A stretch of DNA of 15,101 bases from CAYMLL01 sp964390645 (lineage in GTDB: Bacteria > Planctomycetota > UBA8108), in the NCBI GenBank assembly GCA_964390645.1, contig CAYMLL010000191.1:1-15101 (forward strand), read 5' to 3'. Position numbers and translations under genes: made by a program. Of this stretch, positions 7,607-15,028 are shown piece by piece (position 1 is the stretch's first letter; each line of letters opens with the position of its first letter). The notes under the pieces were generated by a model, which was not told the origin of the DNA, made no database searches, and was given only the letters and a program-made list of their open reading frames with translations.

Positions 7607-8676
7607 GGCTGCACGAGAACTTTCGAGTGGAACACGGTGCCGTCGCGCATCGTCTCGAGCATCTCGATCGCCCCGTCGAGGGCCACCCGGTGCGTGATCA
7701 GCGGCTCGAGATCGAGGACACCTCGTGACATCGCGTCGAGCGCCGTACGCCAGTCGTCGTCCCCGCCGTGAACGCTGAAGTCGGAGTTCCACGTTCCGTT
7801 GATCGAGACCTCGCGCCGCATCAACCGGGAGATCAGCGGTGCAGGAAGGGTCACGTCGCCGCAGGGGTTGCCGAGCACGACGACGCGGCCACGGCGCCGG
7901 GTCGAGCCGAGAGCATCCAGGAGAGTAGCGGGCACGCCCGCCCCGTCGAAGGCCAGGTGGGCGCCGTCGCCATGAGTCAACGACTCGACCGTCCCGACCG
8001 GGGAGGTCTCGCGGCTGTCGAAGACGTCCTCGAAGCCGAGTCCGCGTGCCATGTCGAGCTTCGATTCCTCGATGTCGAAGAGGAGGACCCTCGACGCGCC
8101 CATCACACGCGCCCACTGCGCGACCATCAGGCCGATCGGGCCGATGCCGAACACCACAACGGTCTCCCCGGGTCCTGTACCGCCGCCGCGCCGGAGCGCG
8201 TGCAGCGCGACCGCTGCCGGCTCGGTCATCGCCGCAGCCTCGAGAGTCACGCTTTCCGGGACCGGAACGAGATTGGTGAGCGGCGCGACGACGTACTCCG
8301 CGAACGCGCCGTCGGAGCGCGAGCCGAGGTAGTCGTAGTCGTGACACTGCACATAGCGACCCTGCTCACACGCGAAACAATCGCCGCACCAGAGGAGCGG
8401 AAAGACCGCCACACGATCGCCGATCTCGACGCCCTCGGATCCGGGGCCGAGCTCCTCCACCGTGCCGGCGAACTCGTGGCCGCAGATCGTCGGAAAGCTG
8501 TACGTGCCCTTCGTGAAGATCCGGGGAAGATCCGAGCCACAGACACCGCAGGAGCCGATGCGCACGAGCGCGCTCTCCTTGCCGGGAAGCGGACGGGCGA
8601 CGTCGTCGAGCCGCAGGTCGCCGACCGCGTGAAGGACCAGTGCGGACATCCTCCTGTCCGGGTCGCCGCCTGCCAT
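7603..8676 (-). CDS. Zinc-dependent medium-chain alcohol dehydrogenase (GatD/sorbitol dehydrogenase-like)
   Basis: This 357-aa MDR protein oxidises a polyol or phosphorylated polyol with NAD(P). Catalytic zinc ligands are recognisable as C46 (GVCGSD) and H67-E68 (GHEFAG). The structural zinc cysteines are C97, C100, C103 and C111 (WCGDCFACEQGRYVQC). The Rossmann loop is VFGIGPIGLM (175-184). IFTKGTYSFPTICGHE and CHDYDYLGSRSDGAFAEYV resemble galactitol-1-phosphate 5-dehydrogenase (GatD), so a sugar-phosphate substrate is likely, though MDR specificity is hard to predict. The ATG at 8676 is preferred because AGGAGG lies six bases upstream; a second ATG at 8649 has AGGAGG directly abutting it, which is too close. 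It begins two bases after the epimerase stop and overlaps the next gene by four bases, so the three genes form an operon. Confidence 0.93.
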   Translation of the reverse strand: MAGGDPDRRMSALVLHAVGDLRLDDVARPLPGKESALVRIGSCGVCGSDLPRIFTKGTYSFPTICGHEFAGTVEELGPGSEGVEIGDRVAVFPLLWCGDCFACEQGRYVQCHDYDYLGSRSDGAFAEYVVAPLTNLVPVPESVTLEAAAMTEPAAVALHALRRGGGTGPGETVVVFGIGPIGLMVAQWARVMGASRVLLFDIEESKLDMARGLGFEDVFDSRETSPVGTVESLTHGDGAHLAFDGAGVPATLLDALGSTRRRGRVVVLGNPCGDVTLPAPLISRLMRREVSINGTWNSDFSVHGGDDDWRTALDAMSRGVLDLEPLITHRVALDGAIEMLETMRDGTVFHSKVLVQP

Positions 8677-8678
8677 GA

Positions 8679-9368
8679 TCAGCCTCCTCCCCGCGCCGCG
8701 AGCCCTGCCTCGATCGCCTCCCTGGTACGACGCACGTTGTCCGCACGCGTGCCGTCCCCATGGTAGAGGCTACTGGTTCCCGCGACGAGGATGTCGGCGC
8801 CGGCCGCGACCATCGTCGGGATGTTCTCAAAGCTGACGTTACCGTCGACGCTGATCAGCGCACCCTTACCGGAACGGTCGAGACAGGCGCGACAGTCAGC
8901 GATCTTGCGAACAGCACTCGGCACCATCGCTTGACCGGCGAAGCCGGGGTTGACGGTCATCAGGAGCACGTAGTCGAAGCGCTCTGCCGTGTAGTCGAGA
9001 ACATCCAGCGGTGTTGCGGGGTTGAGCGCGATGCCCGCCTTCATACCGGCACCCCGGATCGTCTCGAGAGTGCGGTCGAGGTGCGTCGCGGACTCGACGT
9101 GCACGGCGACCTGCTCCGCCCCGATCCGCACGATCTGATCGACGAACCAGTCGTTGTCCTCGACCATCAGGTGGACGTCGAAGGGAATGCTCGTACGTGA
9201 ACGAAGGTCAGCGAGAGCACCGAGCCCCATCGGCATGTTCGGCGCGAAGTGCGCGTCCATGACGTCGAGATGAATCAGGTCGGCACCGACCTCCTCGAGG
9301 ACACGCACCTCATCGCCGAGAGCGCACTGATCAGCGCACATGAGGGACGGAGCGATCTGGACGGGCAT
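8679..9368 (-). CDS. rpe: Ribulose-phosphate 3-epimerase family protein
   Basis: The 229-aa protein is a complete TIM barrel of the Rpe family, which interconverts ribulose-5-phosphate and xylulose-5-phosphate in the cytoplasm. The N-terminus QIAPSLMCAD is typical. Metal and catalytic residues are in place: H33 and D35 in HLDVMDAHF, H65 in FDVHLMV, and D175 in ISVDGNV. The phosphate-binding end is TVNPGFAGQ (138-146) and VAGTSSLY (195-202). Three signature positions differ from housekeeping Rpe: AHF for GHF, VDGN for VDGG, and GTSSLY for the usual GSAIF or GNSG type. These changes could mark a subfamily acting on another ketose phosphate. ATG 9368 is chosen because the open frame further upstream is arginine-rich and non-homologous; its ribosome binding site is weak. 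The dehydrogenase starts two bases after its stop, suggesting a shared pathway. Confidence 0.93.
   Translation of the reverse strand: MPVQIAPSLMCADQCALGDEVRVLEEVGADLIHLDVMDAHFAPNMPMGLGALADLRSRTSIPFDVHLMVEDNDWFVDQIVRIGAEQVAVHVESATHLDRTLETIRGAGMKAGIALNPATPLDVLDYTAERFDYVLLMTVNPGFAGQAMVPSAVRKIADCRACLDRSGKGALISVDGNVSFENIPTMVAAGADILVAGTSSLYHGDGTRADNVRRTREAIEAGLAARGGG
8683..8688 (-). promoter_or_regulatory. Ribosome binding site that decides the dehydrogenase start
   Basis: A full AGGAGG lies six bases upstream of the ATG at 8676, inside the last codons of the epimerase gene. It supports the longer form (MAGGDPDRRM...) over the internal ATG at 8649 and implies re-initiation right after the epimerase stop. 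Confidence 0.7.
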
Positions 9369-9510
9369 GCGAGTCGTCTCGTGGTTCGACGGCAAACCGG
9401 GCAGCATACCGCTCCCGAGCCAAGGGCTCAAGAGGGCTCGGTCGAACCGGGTCCGACGGGCGCGCCACTCGCAGGTGCGCGGGCCCTGCTCACACAAAGT
9501 CCGCCTCGAG

Positions 9511-10478
9511 CTAGCGCTTCGGGGTCTCCTCCTCCCCCTCCTTCTTGTCCGTCGCGCCTCTGCGCCGACGCTCGCCCTTCCGCCTCCCGTCGTCTCCGTC
9601 GTCCTTCTCCCCCTGCGGCGGTCGACGGCGTCGTGCACCGTCTCGATCCCGATCGCTGCGGCGGCGACGATCACCCTCCCGACGCTGTGTCGCCTTTTTC
9701 ATCTCGGCGACGGTGAGCACGCCGTCCCCGTCGGTGTCCACGCGGTCGAAGTACCGCTTGATGCGATCGGGCGCCTCGTCCCGGCTGATCTTGCCGTCGC
9801 CGTCCTTGTCGAGGCGCCGGAACGTCGCTTCCGTGTCGCCGCCATCGCGCTGTCCACCTCGTCGCCTCGACGCGATGCGGCTCGCCGCCGCGGCCATCTC
9901 GCGCCGCGAGACCTCGCCGTCGCCGTCGAGATCGAGCCGCGACAGCCGTCTCGNNNNNNNNNNGCGTCTTTTGGGTGCCGCGACTGGCGTCTCGCGGCGG
10001 GGGCTATGTGGTGGGGGTCGTGACGGCCGTCACGGTTCGCGTCGAGGACCAGAAAAAGGGGTCCCGCGGAGGAGCTGCGGTCACTGTCACGATCGCGGTC
10101 TCGGTCGCTCTCACGACCGGGCGCGTCCGCCGTTCGGCGCCGTGCCCGGTCGGCGCCGCGACGACGGTCGCTCTGTCGTCGGTCTCCGTCGCGGGTCCGC
10201 GACTGCGTGGCGTTCTCGAACTCCACCCGCGACAGCGCGCCGTCGGCGTCCGAATCATTCGATTTCAGCAGACGCTCGAAGTAACGCTTGCGGCGCTCGT
10301 CCGTGACCTCATCCGCCGTCACCTTGCCGTCACCGTTGCCGTCGAGACGGTCGAAGACCGTCTGACGATCACGCTTCGCCGTCTGCCGACGCTTTGTCCC
10401 GTCGTCGTCGTCCTGCGCGTCCAACCGTACCGTGACGAGCGTCATCACCATCAATGTGAGCGTAATTGTGCGCTTCAT
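9511..10478 (-). CDS. Secreted multi-EF-hand protein, interrupted by an assembly gap
   Basis: An N-terminal signal peptide (MKRTITLTLMVMTLVTVRLDA) marks this as exported. Before the gap there are three EF-hand-like loops: LDGNGDGKVTADE (Asp46 to Glu57), DSDADGALSRVE (75-86), and LDANRDG followed by HDPHHI, which lacks the usual Glu at loop position 12. After the gap are LDLDGDGEVSRRE, LDKDGDGKISRDE and VDTDGDGVLTVAE. Linkers are extremely Arg/Asp-rich, and the tail RREGDRRRRSDRDRDG and beyond is probably disordered. The two halves are in different frames only because the ten Ns at 9954-9963 have arbitrary length; together they read as one gene with at least six loops. A strong AGGAGG lies eight bases upstream of the ATG. 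It follows the DUF1501 gene by 60 bp and is presumably the third gene of that operon. Calcium binding is inferred from the loops; no enzymatic domain is seen. Confidence 0.85.
9954..9963. other. Assembly gap of ten Ns
   Basis: Exactly ten unknown bases interrupt the EF-hand gene between its third and fourth loops. A round number is a scaffolding placeholder, so the true gap length and the reading frame across it are unknown. The sequence just to the right (about 9964-10030) also shows a degraded EF-hand loop, which may reflect low-quality contig-end sequence. Confidence 0.95.
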
Positions 10479-10486
10479 GGAGCTTG

Positions 10487-10492
10487 CCTCCT
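10487..10492 (-). promoter_or_regulatory. Strong ribosome binding site of the EF-hand gene
   Basis: AGGAGG with an 8-base spacer precedes the ATG at 10478. It fixes the start at the signal peptide (MKRTITL) rather than at the upstream in-frame ATG at 10517, which lacks one. Confidence 0.75.
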
Positions 10493-10538
10493 GCGAGTGA
10501 ATGTTACTTCGAAGCACGGACGGGCCGCCGGGCCTCGC

Positions 10539-11852
10539 TCAAGCGAAGAGCTCGCTGACGACCTTTCCCCCATCGACCACCTCGAGCGGACGTCCGAGGG
10601 GACTGAAGTTCTCGCTGCGGGGATCGATCCCCAGGCTGTGACAGATCGAGCAAAAAAGATCCGGCACCTCGACCGGACGGTCCTTCACCGCTCGTCCGTC
10701 CTCGGTGCTCGATCCGATGACTTGCCCCCCGCGCACACCGCCACCCGCGAGGGCGACGTTGAAGACACGCGGATAGTGATCGCGTCCGCCACGCCCGTTG
10801 ATGCGCGGCGTGCGGCCGAACTCGCCCATCCACAGCACGAGCGTCGTCTCGAGACGGCCGCGGTCCCGGAGGTCTGCGACGAGCTGAGCAAAGCCGCTGT
10901 CAACGCTGCCGGCGAGCGCGTTCGTGCGCTCGAAGTTGTCCTGATGCGTGTCCCAACCGTTGCTCGCCACCTCGACGAACGTGACGCCTGACTCGACGAG
11001 ACGACGCGCCAGCAGGCACCCCTGACCGAAACCGTCGCGACCGTAGGCGTCCCGGAGCCTGTCCGGCTCCCGGTCGAGATCGAAGGCACGCAGCTGCGAG
11101 CTGAGCACCATCTGCCGCGCCTTGCCGAAGACGGCCTGGTGATCCTCGACTCTGCCCTTGCCACCCCTCGCCCCGTACTCGGCGTCGAGCCTCGCCAGCA
11201 GTCCCGCTCTTCGCTCGAGCCGCGCACGGCTGACCGTCAGTGCGGTGTTCGAAGGCGGACGACCGGCTCTGGAGACCAGGAAGGGGTCGTGATCGACGCC
11301 CAGGAACCCGCCCGAGATGCCCTGCAAACCACGCCCTCCGACGGCGACGAAGTGCGGCAGATCGATCGTGGCGTCGCCGATCTCCTTCGACGCGATGGCC
11401 CCCAGCGAAGGATGCTTCACCGTCGCCGTCGGCTCGTAACCGGTGTGCAGCTGGTAGGTGGCACGCTGGTGGTTGCCCTCGCTGTTGGTCATCGAACGAA
11501 TCAACGCGATGTCCTTCATCCGGCTGGCAACCCGCGGCCAGCTCCCGGCGATGCGGATGCCGCCGACCGCCGTGGCGATCGCCTTCGTCGGTCCGCCACT
11601 CTCGTGCTCGGGCTTCGGGTCGAAGGTCTCGAACTGACTCGGTCCTCCCTGCATCCAGAGAACGATGCAGGCGCGACCCTGCTTGCGGAGCTCCTCGGCA
11701 TGCAACCCGATCCGCCCCAGCCAGCCCTGCGCGCCGAAAGTCGCCGCCGCGCCGAGAGTGGCCCCCGCGCCCGCCGACCGACGGAGAAAGGCCCGCCGTC
11801 CCAACAGCGTGCCACGATCGACACGAGCGTCGACGAGATGGAGCGTGGACAT
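10539..11852 (-). CDS. DUF1501 family protein with Tat signal
   Basis: The 437-aa protein belongs to DUF1501, a branch of the alkaline phosphatase/sulfatase-like fold that is strongly expanded in planctomycetes and has no agreed biochemical role. An N-terminal twin-arginine signal (RRAFLRRSAGAGATLG, from about residue 19) indicates folded export. Family landmarks appear in order: LWMQGGPSQFETFDPKP (65-81), MTNSEGNHQRATYQLHTGY (121-139), NGWDTHQDNF (298-307), WMGEFGRTPRING (341-353), GGRDHYPRVFN (355-365) and the C-terminal VPDLFCSICHSLGIDP. The H/D-rich motifs fit a metal-binding active site, but activity is unproven. AGGGAG lies nine bases before the ATG. It starts 30 bp after the DUF1549/DUF1553 gene, the standard planctomycete pairing, and is followed by the EF-hand gene. 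Length is normal and nothing is missing. Confidence 0.95.
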   Translation of the reverse strand: MSTLHLVDARVDRGTLLGRRAFLRRSAGAGATLGAAATFGAQGWLGRIGLHAEELRKQGRACIVLWMQGGPSQFETFDPKPEHESGGPTKAIATAVGGIRIAGSWPRVASRMKDIALIRSMTNSEGNHQRATYQLHTGYEPTATVKHPSLGAIASKEIGDATIDLPHFVAVGGRGLQGISGGFLGVDHDPFLVSRAGRPPSNTALTVSRARLERRAGLLARLDAEYGARGGKGRVEDHQAVFGKARQMVLSSQLRAFDLDREPDRLRDAYGRDGFGQGCLLARRLVESGVTFVEVASNGWDTHQDNFERTNALAGSVDSGFAQLVADLRDRGRLETTLVLWMGEFGRTPRINGRGGRDHYPRVFNVALAGGGVRGGQVIGSSTEDGRAVKDRPVEVPDLFCSICHSLGIDPRSENFSPLGRPLEVVDGGKVVSELFA

Positions 11853-11882
11853 GCTTCGTTTCTCCCTGGCCTGCGGTCTCGC

Positions 11883-13778
11883 TCAGCGGTTCATCTGAAA
11901 CTCGGTCGAGTTGACGAGGCTCCAGAGCAGGTCCTCGAAGGCCGCATCGCGGCTCTCGACCTCGGCGCGGTACTCCGTAAAGAGCTTCAGCTCGCGGTCG
12001 CTCGGCTCGCGCGAGAGGATCCGGAGATACAGCTCATCAACGACGGCCGCGTCCTCGTCGTGACTCTCCAGCAGTCGCCGAAGAAGGGTGTCACCTCGCG
12101 CCAGCATGGCACGATCCAGGACCGGCGAGTTCATGAGGAAAAGTGCCTGTGGCACGCTGCCGACGATCTCCTCGCTCGGAGTCGACGGGTCGTATCCGAA
12201 AACCTGCCCGAAGGCGCTACGTGGCGTCACCCCGCGATAGCGCCCCCCTTGACCACGCCGCGGTCGTCCAGCGGTTCTCGGGAAATCGAGGTCCAGCGCC
12301 ACCTCGAGCGCATCGTAGATCGAGTCCGCCGGAAGCCGCGATGCCTCGACACCGGCGAACGGCAGAGCATCCGGCAAGGGGGAAGGCTCCACGGACTGGC
12401 GCTGATAAGCGCGCGTGGCAGCGACCGCCCTGACCAGCCAATCGACACGATAGCCGCTCTCGCGGAAGCCTCGCGCCAGGATCTCGAGCGCATCGGGATG
12501 CGAGACGTCTCGCTCGGGCCCCATGTCGTCGACCGGCTCGACGAAACCGCGCCCGATCATCTCCTTCCAGACCCGGTTCACCATCGAGCGTGCGAACCAG
12601 ACGTTCTCCTTTGCACGCAGGTAGGCGGCAAGGGCCTTGCGTCGCTCGATGTCCTCGACGAACTCCCCGGGGCTCCGACCGTCGAGAAAGAACGACGGGT
12701 GGATCAGCTCGCCACGCTCCGCGGGGTTCTCGAGGTCACCCATGAAGTGCTCGCCTTGCCTCCCACGACGTCCCTGCGACGGTGCCGGCATCCGCTCGAT
12801 CTCCTGCGCCGTCAGCATCTTGTCGCCGTCGCTGTCCGCGCCACGCAGAAGACGGTCGAAGAAGCGCTGCTGCGGACCCGGCACCTCCGAGCGCCCCACC
12901 CGGCCGTCGCGGTTACGATCGTATCGCCTGACGAAGCGACCACGATACTCCAGCATGCGACCCGCCGACATGCCGGCACCCCGCAGCGCGCTCGTGGGCA
13001 CATTCATCGACACCACCTCGAAACCGCGTTGGCGCCCTTCGGAGTCCCGAACCGGCCGCACCCGCACTCGCGGGAAGAACGCGGCGAGCTCGTGAAAGTT
13101 CTCTCGCTTCCACTTGTCGTAGGGATGGTCGTGACACTGCGCGCACTGAATCTGGATGCCGAGAAAGAGGCGTGAGACCTCGGCCGCGATCTGATCCGGC
13201 TCTCCCATCTGCGCCATGATCAGGCCGGTCTGACCGTTCTCGCGGACGTCGCCCGTCGCCGTGATCAAGTCGCCGGCGATATCGTCCCAGCCGCGCCTCG
13301 CGGCGAACTGCTCGGCGAGCCAATCCTCGAGCCCCCGGCGAACGATCTGAAAGCGTCGATCCTGGGTGCGATAGCCGATCGCATCGCGCCAGTAGCGAGC
13401 CCAGCGCCGCGCGAAGCCGGGACTGTCGACAAGCTCCGCGACGCGAGCGGATCGCTTGTCGGAACCCGGGTCGAGGACGAAACGCGTCAGAGCACCGACC
13501 GACGGCGGGACACCGGCGATGTCGAAGCTGACACGACGGAGGAACTGCTCGTCCGGGATGGCGGCCGCGAGCTCGACCTTCTCCTTCGCGAGCGCGGCCT
13601 CGATGGCGTCGTCGGCGAGCGCGGCGACCACGGCGGGGTCGGGACCGGAGACGGACGCCTCGGTACCCCGCGCTTTGACGGCGGAGACACCCGTGGAGAC
13701 GGCGGCGAGAGCCACCGCGGCAGCCCGACGGGTCAGGGAGCCGGACCGGCCACGACGGAGCCCTGAAAGAACCCACAT
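11883..13778 (-). CDS. Secreted DUF1549/DUF1553 protein with an internal EF-hand pair
   Basis: From the ATG at 13778 the product is 631 aa. Residues 1-35 form an export signal (RRAAAVALAAVSTGVSAV). DUF1549 spans about 75-250: FLRRVSFDIAGVPPSV, RWARYWRDAIGYRTQ, and IQCAQCHDHPYDKWKRENFH with a single CxxCH at 212-216 that could hold haem or metal. Two EF-hand loops follow: D287-N289-D291-G292 to E298, and D315-D317-D319 to E326, the second with Lys at the usual Gly. DUF1553 occupies about 355-631: NVWFARSMVNRVWKEMIGRGFVEPVDDM, SHPDALEILARGF, and the terminal DELYLRILSREPSDRE with LLWSLVNSTEFQMNR. It is shorter than many relatives because the N-terminal cytochrome c-like PSCyt1 domain is absent. 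The open frame extends to a GTG at 13859, but the signal peptide favours 13778, where the only ribosome-site candidate is GAGG 12 bases away. It is probably the first gene of the operon with DUF1501. Confidence 0.93.
   Translation of the reverse strand: MWVLSGLRRGRSGSLTRRAAAVALAAVSTGVSAVKARGTEASVSGPDPAVVAALADDAIEAALAKEKVELAAAIPDEQFLRRVSFDIAGVPPSVGALTRFVLDPGSDKRSARVAELVDSPGFARRWARYWRDAIGYRTQDRRFQIVRRGLEDWLAEQFAARRGWDDIAGDLITATGDVRENGQTGLIMAQMGEPDQIAAEVSRLFLGIQIQCAQCHDHPYDKWKRENFHELAAFFPRVRVRPVRDSEGRQRGFEVVSMNVPTSALRGAGMSAGRMLEYRGRFVRRYDRNRDGRVGRSEVPGPQQRFFDRLLRGADSDGDKMLTAQEIERMPAPSQGRRGRQGEHFMGDLENPAERGELIHPSFFLDGRSPGEFVEDIERRKALAAYLRAKENVWFARSMVNRVWKEMIGRGFVEPVDDMGPERDVSHPDALEILARGFRESGYRVDWLVRAVAATRAYQRQSVEPSPLPDALPFAGVEASRLPADSIYDALEVALDLDFPRTAGRPRRGQGGRYRGVTPRSAFGQVFGYDPSTPSEEIVGSVPQALFLMNSPVLDRAMLARGDTLLRRLLESHDEDAAVVDELYLRILSREPSDRELKLFTEYRAEVESRDAAFEDLLWSLVNSTEFQMNR
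12801..12920 (-). other. EF-hand pair inserted between DUF1549 and DUF1553
   Basis: The encoded segment DRNRDGRVGRSE ... DSDGDKMLTAQE contains two calcium-loop motifs about 16 residues apart, flanked by YRGRFVRRY and IERMPAPSQGRRG linkers. The downstream EF-hand protein carries the same loop type, so both proteins of the cluster probably bind calcium. Confidence 0.75.
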
Positions 13779-14215
13779 GAGCACACTTGGCCTCGTACCG
13801 GAGGATCTCGGACAGTTCACGATCGATGCTCCACCAGCGTTCATCCGCTTTGTCCGCACGACTTCACGCCGGAAGACCCCGTCCTCGATGGTCGTACTCC
13901 CACCAAGGAATCGTCAGTGGGCCTGAATGCCGCCGCGCCTCGCCCGGCGGGCGTCGACTCCTCCCCGGGACGGTTTCCCGGAGCAATTCCGGCACTCCCT
14001 CCGTCAGCGAACACCGACGCCGAGAGGGCGTGACGCCCACCGCCAGCCCACCGGTCGCTTCCGGGCACGTGCGTGACGAGATCTGAAACCCCTCGAATTG
14101 CCGCAGGTCGCGAGTTTCCCTGCGAATCCACGACGAACACCCGGCCTGCAACTCCGGAGCCCGACACGCGAAGTTCTCCGCGACCCCGCGAGGCTTCGAT
14201 CCCACGACCGACGCG
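13779..14215. other. 437-bp stretch with no supported gene
   Basis: No frame here shows family motifs, a credible start with ribosome site, or sensible composition. It should contain the promoter of the DUF1549 operon, but I see no convincing -35/-10 pair. Two small perfect hairpins are present: CCGGGA-CGGTT-TCCCGG at 13965-13981 and GGGCG-TGA-CGCCC at 14026-14038. Neither is followed by a T tract on either strand. Confidence 0.6.
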
Positions 14216-14836
14216 TCAATCCCGTGAAATCCGGTCGCCCCGGCCCCAGATGTCGAGCGCATCCCGGTAGCTCGCGGTGCGCAGGTTACCGGGGAGGCCG
14301 AGAACCTCGAGCGCCGCGCGGACCCGGCTCTCTTCCTCGTCCTCGACGCCGATCGACACGATGGGCTCCGGGGCGCGGATCTCCGCGTACTCGACGATCG
14401 CGGCGCCGCCTCCGACCCCCGAGTGCTGCCAGCGGAGCTTGTCGACGTCGATCATCCGCACCTGCGACTCGCCCCCGCAAAGCGCCTCCAGGAGCTCGTC
14501 GGCCGTCGCGATACCGTCCGCTGACACCGGCACACTGTCGACGCCCAGCCTCCGGGCGACATCCTCGAGAACCCGGCTGTCGATCGGAAAGGAGAAGTTC
14601 TCGTCCGGACTCTCGAGCCACTCCTCCACGCCGTCCGACCGTCGATCGACCAGCCGCTTGATCTTGAAGTCCCCCGACCGCAGCTTCAAGTTCAGGTCAC
14701 AGTCCGGCGACCAGAGGTATCGATCGACGATCTCCTGCGGCGCCTCGAAGAGACGAGGCAGTCCGCGAACCGCGTCGATGAGCTCCGGTCGCGGTGCGCC
14801 GAAGCCGCGCCACTCCCAGTGCCTGCCGAAGGCCAT
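14216..14836 (-). CDS. Uncharacterised 206-aa protein, possibly CYTH-like
   Basis: I do not recognise a named family. The protein is soluble, with no signal peptide or membrane segment. It opens MAFGRHWEWRGFG and then has alternating charged strands: YLWSPDCDLNLKLRSGDFK (40-58) and IKRLVDRRSDGVEEWLESPD (59-78). Near the end it has AAIVEYAEIR (145-154), VSIGVEDEEESRVRAALEVL (160-179) and TASYRDALDIWG (187-198). Beta strands carrying K/R/E, an E-x-E-like strand late in the chain, a helix resembling EE..A..LG and a final SY..L are features of CYTH (CyaB/thiamine-triphosphatase) proteins, so a distant phosphate-binding tunnel fold is a guess. GGAGAG six bases upstream of the ATG at 14836 fixes the start over the longer frame, whose extra N-terminus is non-homologous. 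It is separated from the DUF1549 operon by about 440 bp, so it is likely an independent transcript. Confidence 0.75.
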   Translation of the reverse strand: MAFGRHWEWRGFGAPRPELIDAVRGLPRLFEAPQEIVDRYLWSPDCDLNLKLRSGDFKIKRLVDRRSDGVEEWLESPDENFSFPIDSRVLEDVARRLGVDSVPVSADGIATADELLEALCGGESQVRMIDVDKLRWQHSGVGGGAAIVEYAEIRAPEPIVSIGVEDEEESRVRAALEVLGLPGNLRTASYRDALDIWGRGDRISRD

Positions 14837-14842
14837 GAAAGT

Positions 14843-14872
14843 CTCTCCGGAAAATATTTGACTAACGGAAAC
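14843..14872 (-). promoter_or_regulatory. AT-rich island and ribosome site before the 206-aa gene
   Basis: In a window of roughly two-thirds G+C, the minus strand here reads TTAGTCAAATATTTTCC, containing the palindrome AAATATTT (14852-14859), immediately followed by GGAGAG and a six-base spacer to the ATG. The base-composition break suggests a promoter -10 region or an operator with a very short leader. No clear -35 is seen. Confidence 0.35.
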
Positions 14873-15028
14873 CGCCGTGAATAATCTCAGACTGCGGAGC
14901 CAAAGGGGACCGGGCGCCTGACCGGCGCTCGGTCCGGAACACCGATACCGCGCCGGCCCTCGTCGACCCCCGTCGGCGCCTGTCGACGCCACGGTGTCGG
15001 TCCTGCCACCGGAGAGGGTCGTCCAGCC

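Noticed and set aside
9417..9429. GAGCC-AAG-GGCTC hairpin downstream of the EF-hand gene as a terminator
   Set aside because: The stem is only five pairs and no T tract follows on the minus strand.
9369..9674. N-terminal extension of the epimerase frame
   Set aside because: It is arginine-rich, lacks homology and overlaps the 3' end of the EF-hand gene; the family N-terminus begins at the ATG at 9368.
10629..10655. CSICH in the DUF1501 C-terminus as a haem c motif
   Set aside because: The family commonly has a similar IxH segment here without haem, so the CxxCH match is probably fortuitous.
11139..13175. A 678-codon open frame on the plus strand, opposite the DUF1501 and DUF1549 genes
   Set aside because: It is a composition shadow: the minus strand carries clear family motifs throughout, and the plus translation has no recognisable domain.
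13779..13859. Longer GTG start for the DUF1549 protein
   Set aside because: The extra 27 residues precede the signal peptide and have no ribosome site; the ATG at 13778 is preferred, though not proven.
13864..14262. Open frames on both strands in the gap upstream of the DUF1549 gene
   Set aside because: They lack ribosome sites, motifs and credible composition, and several overlap one another on both strands.
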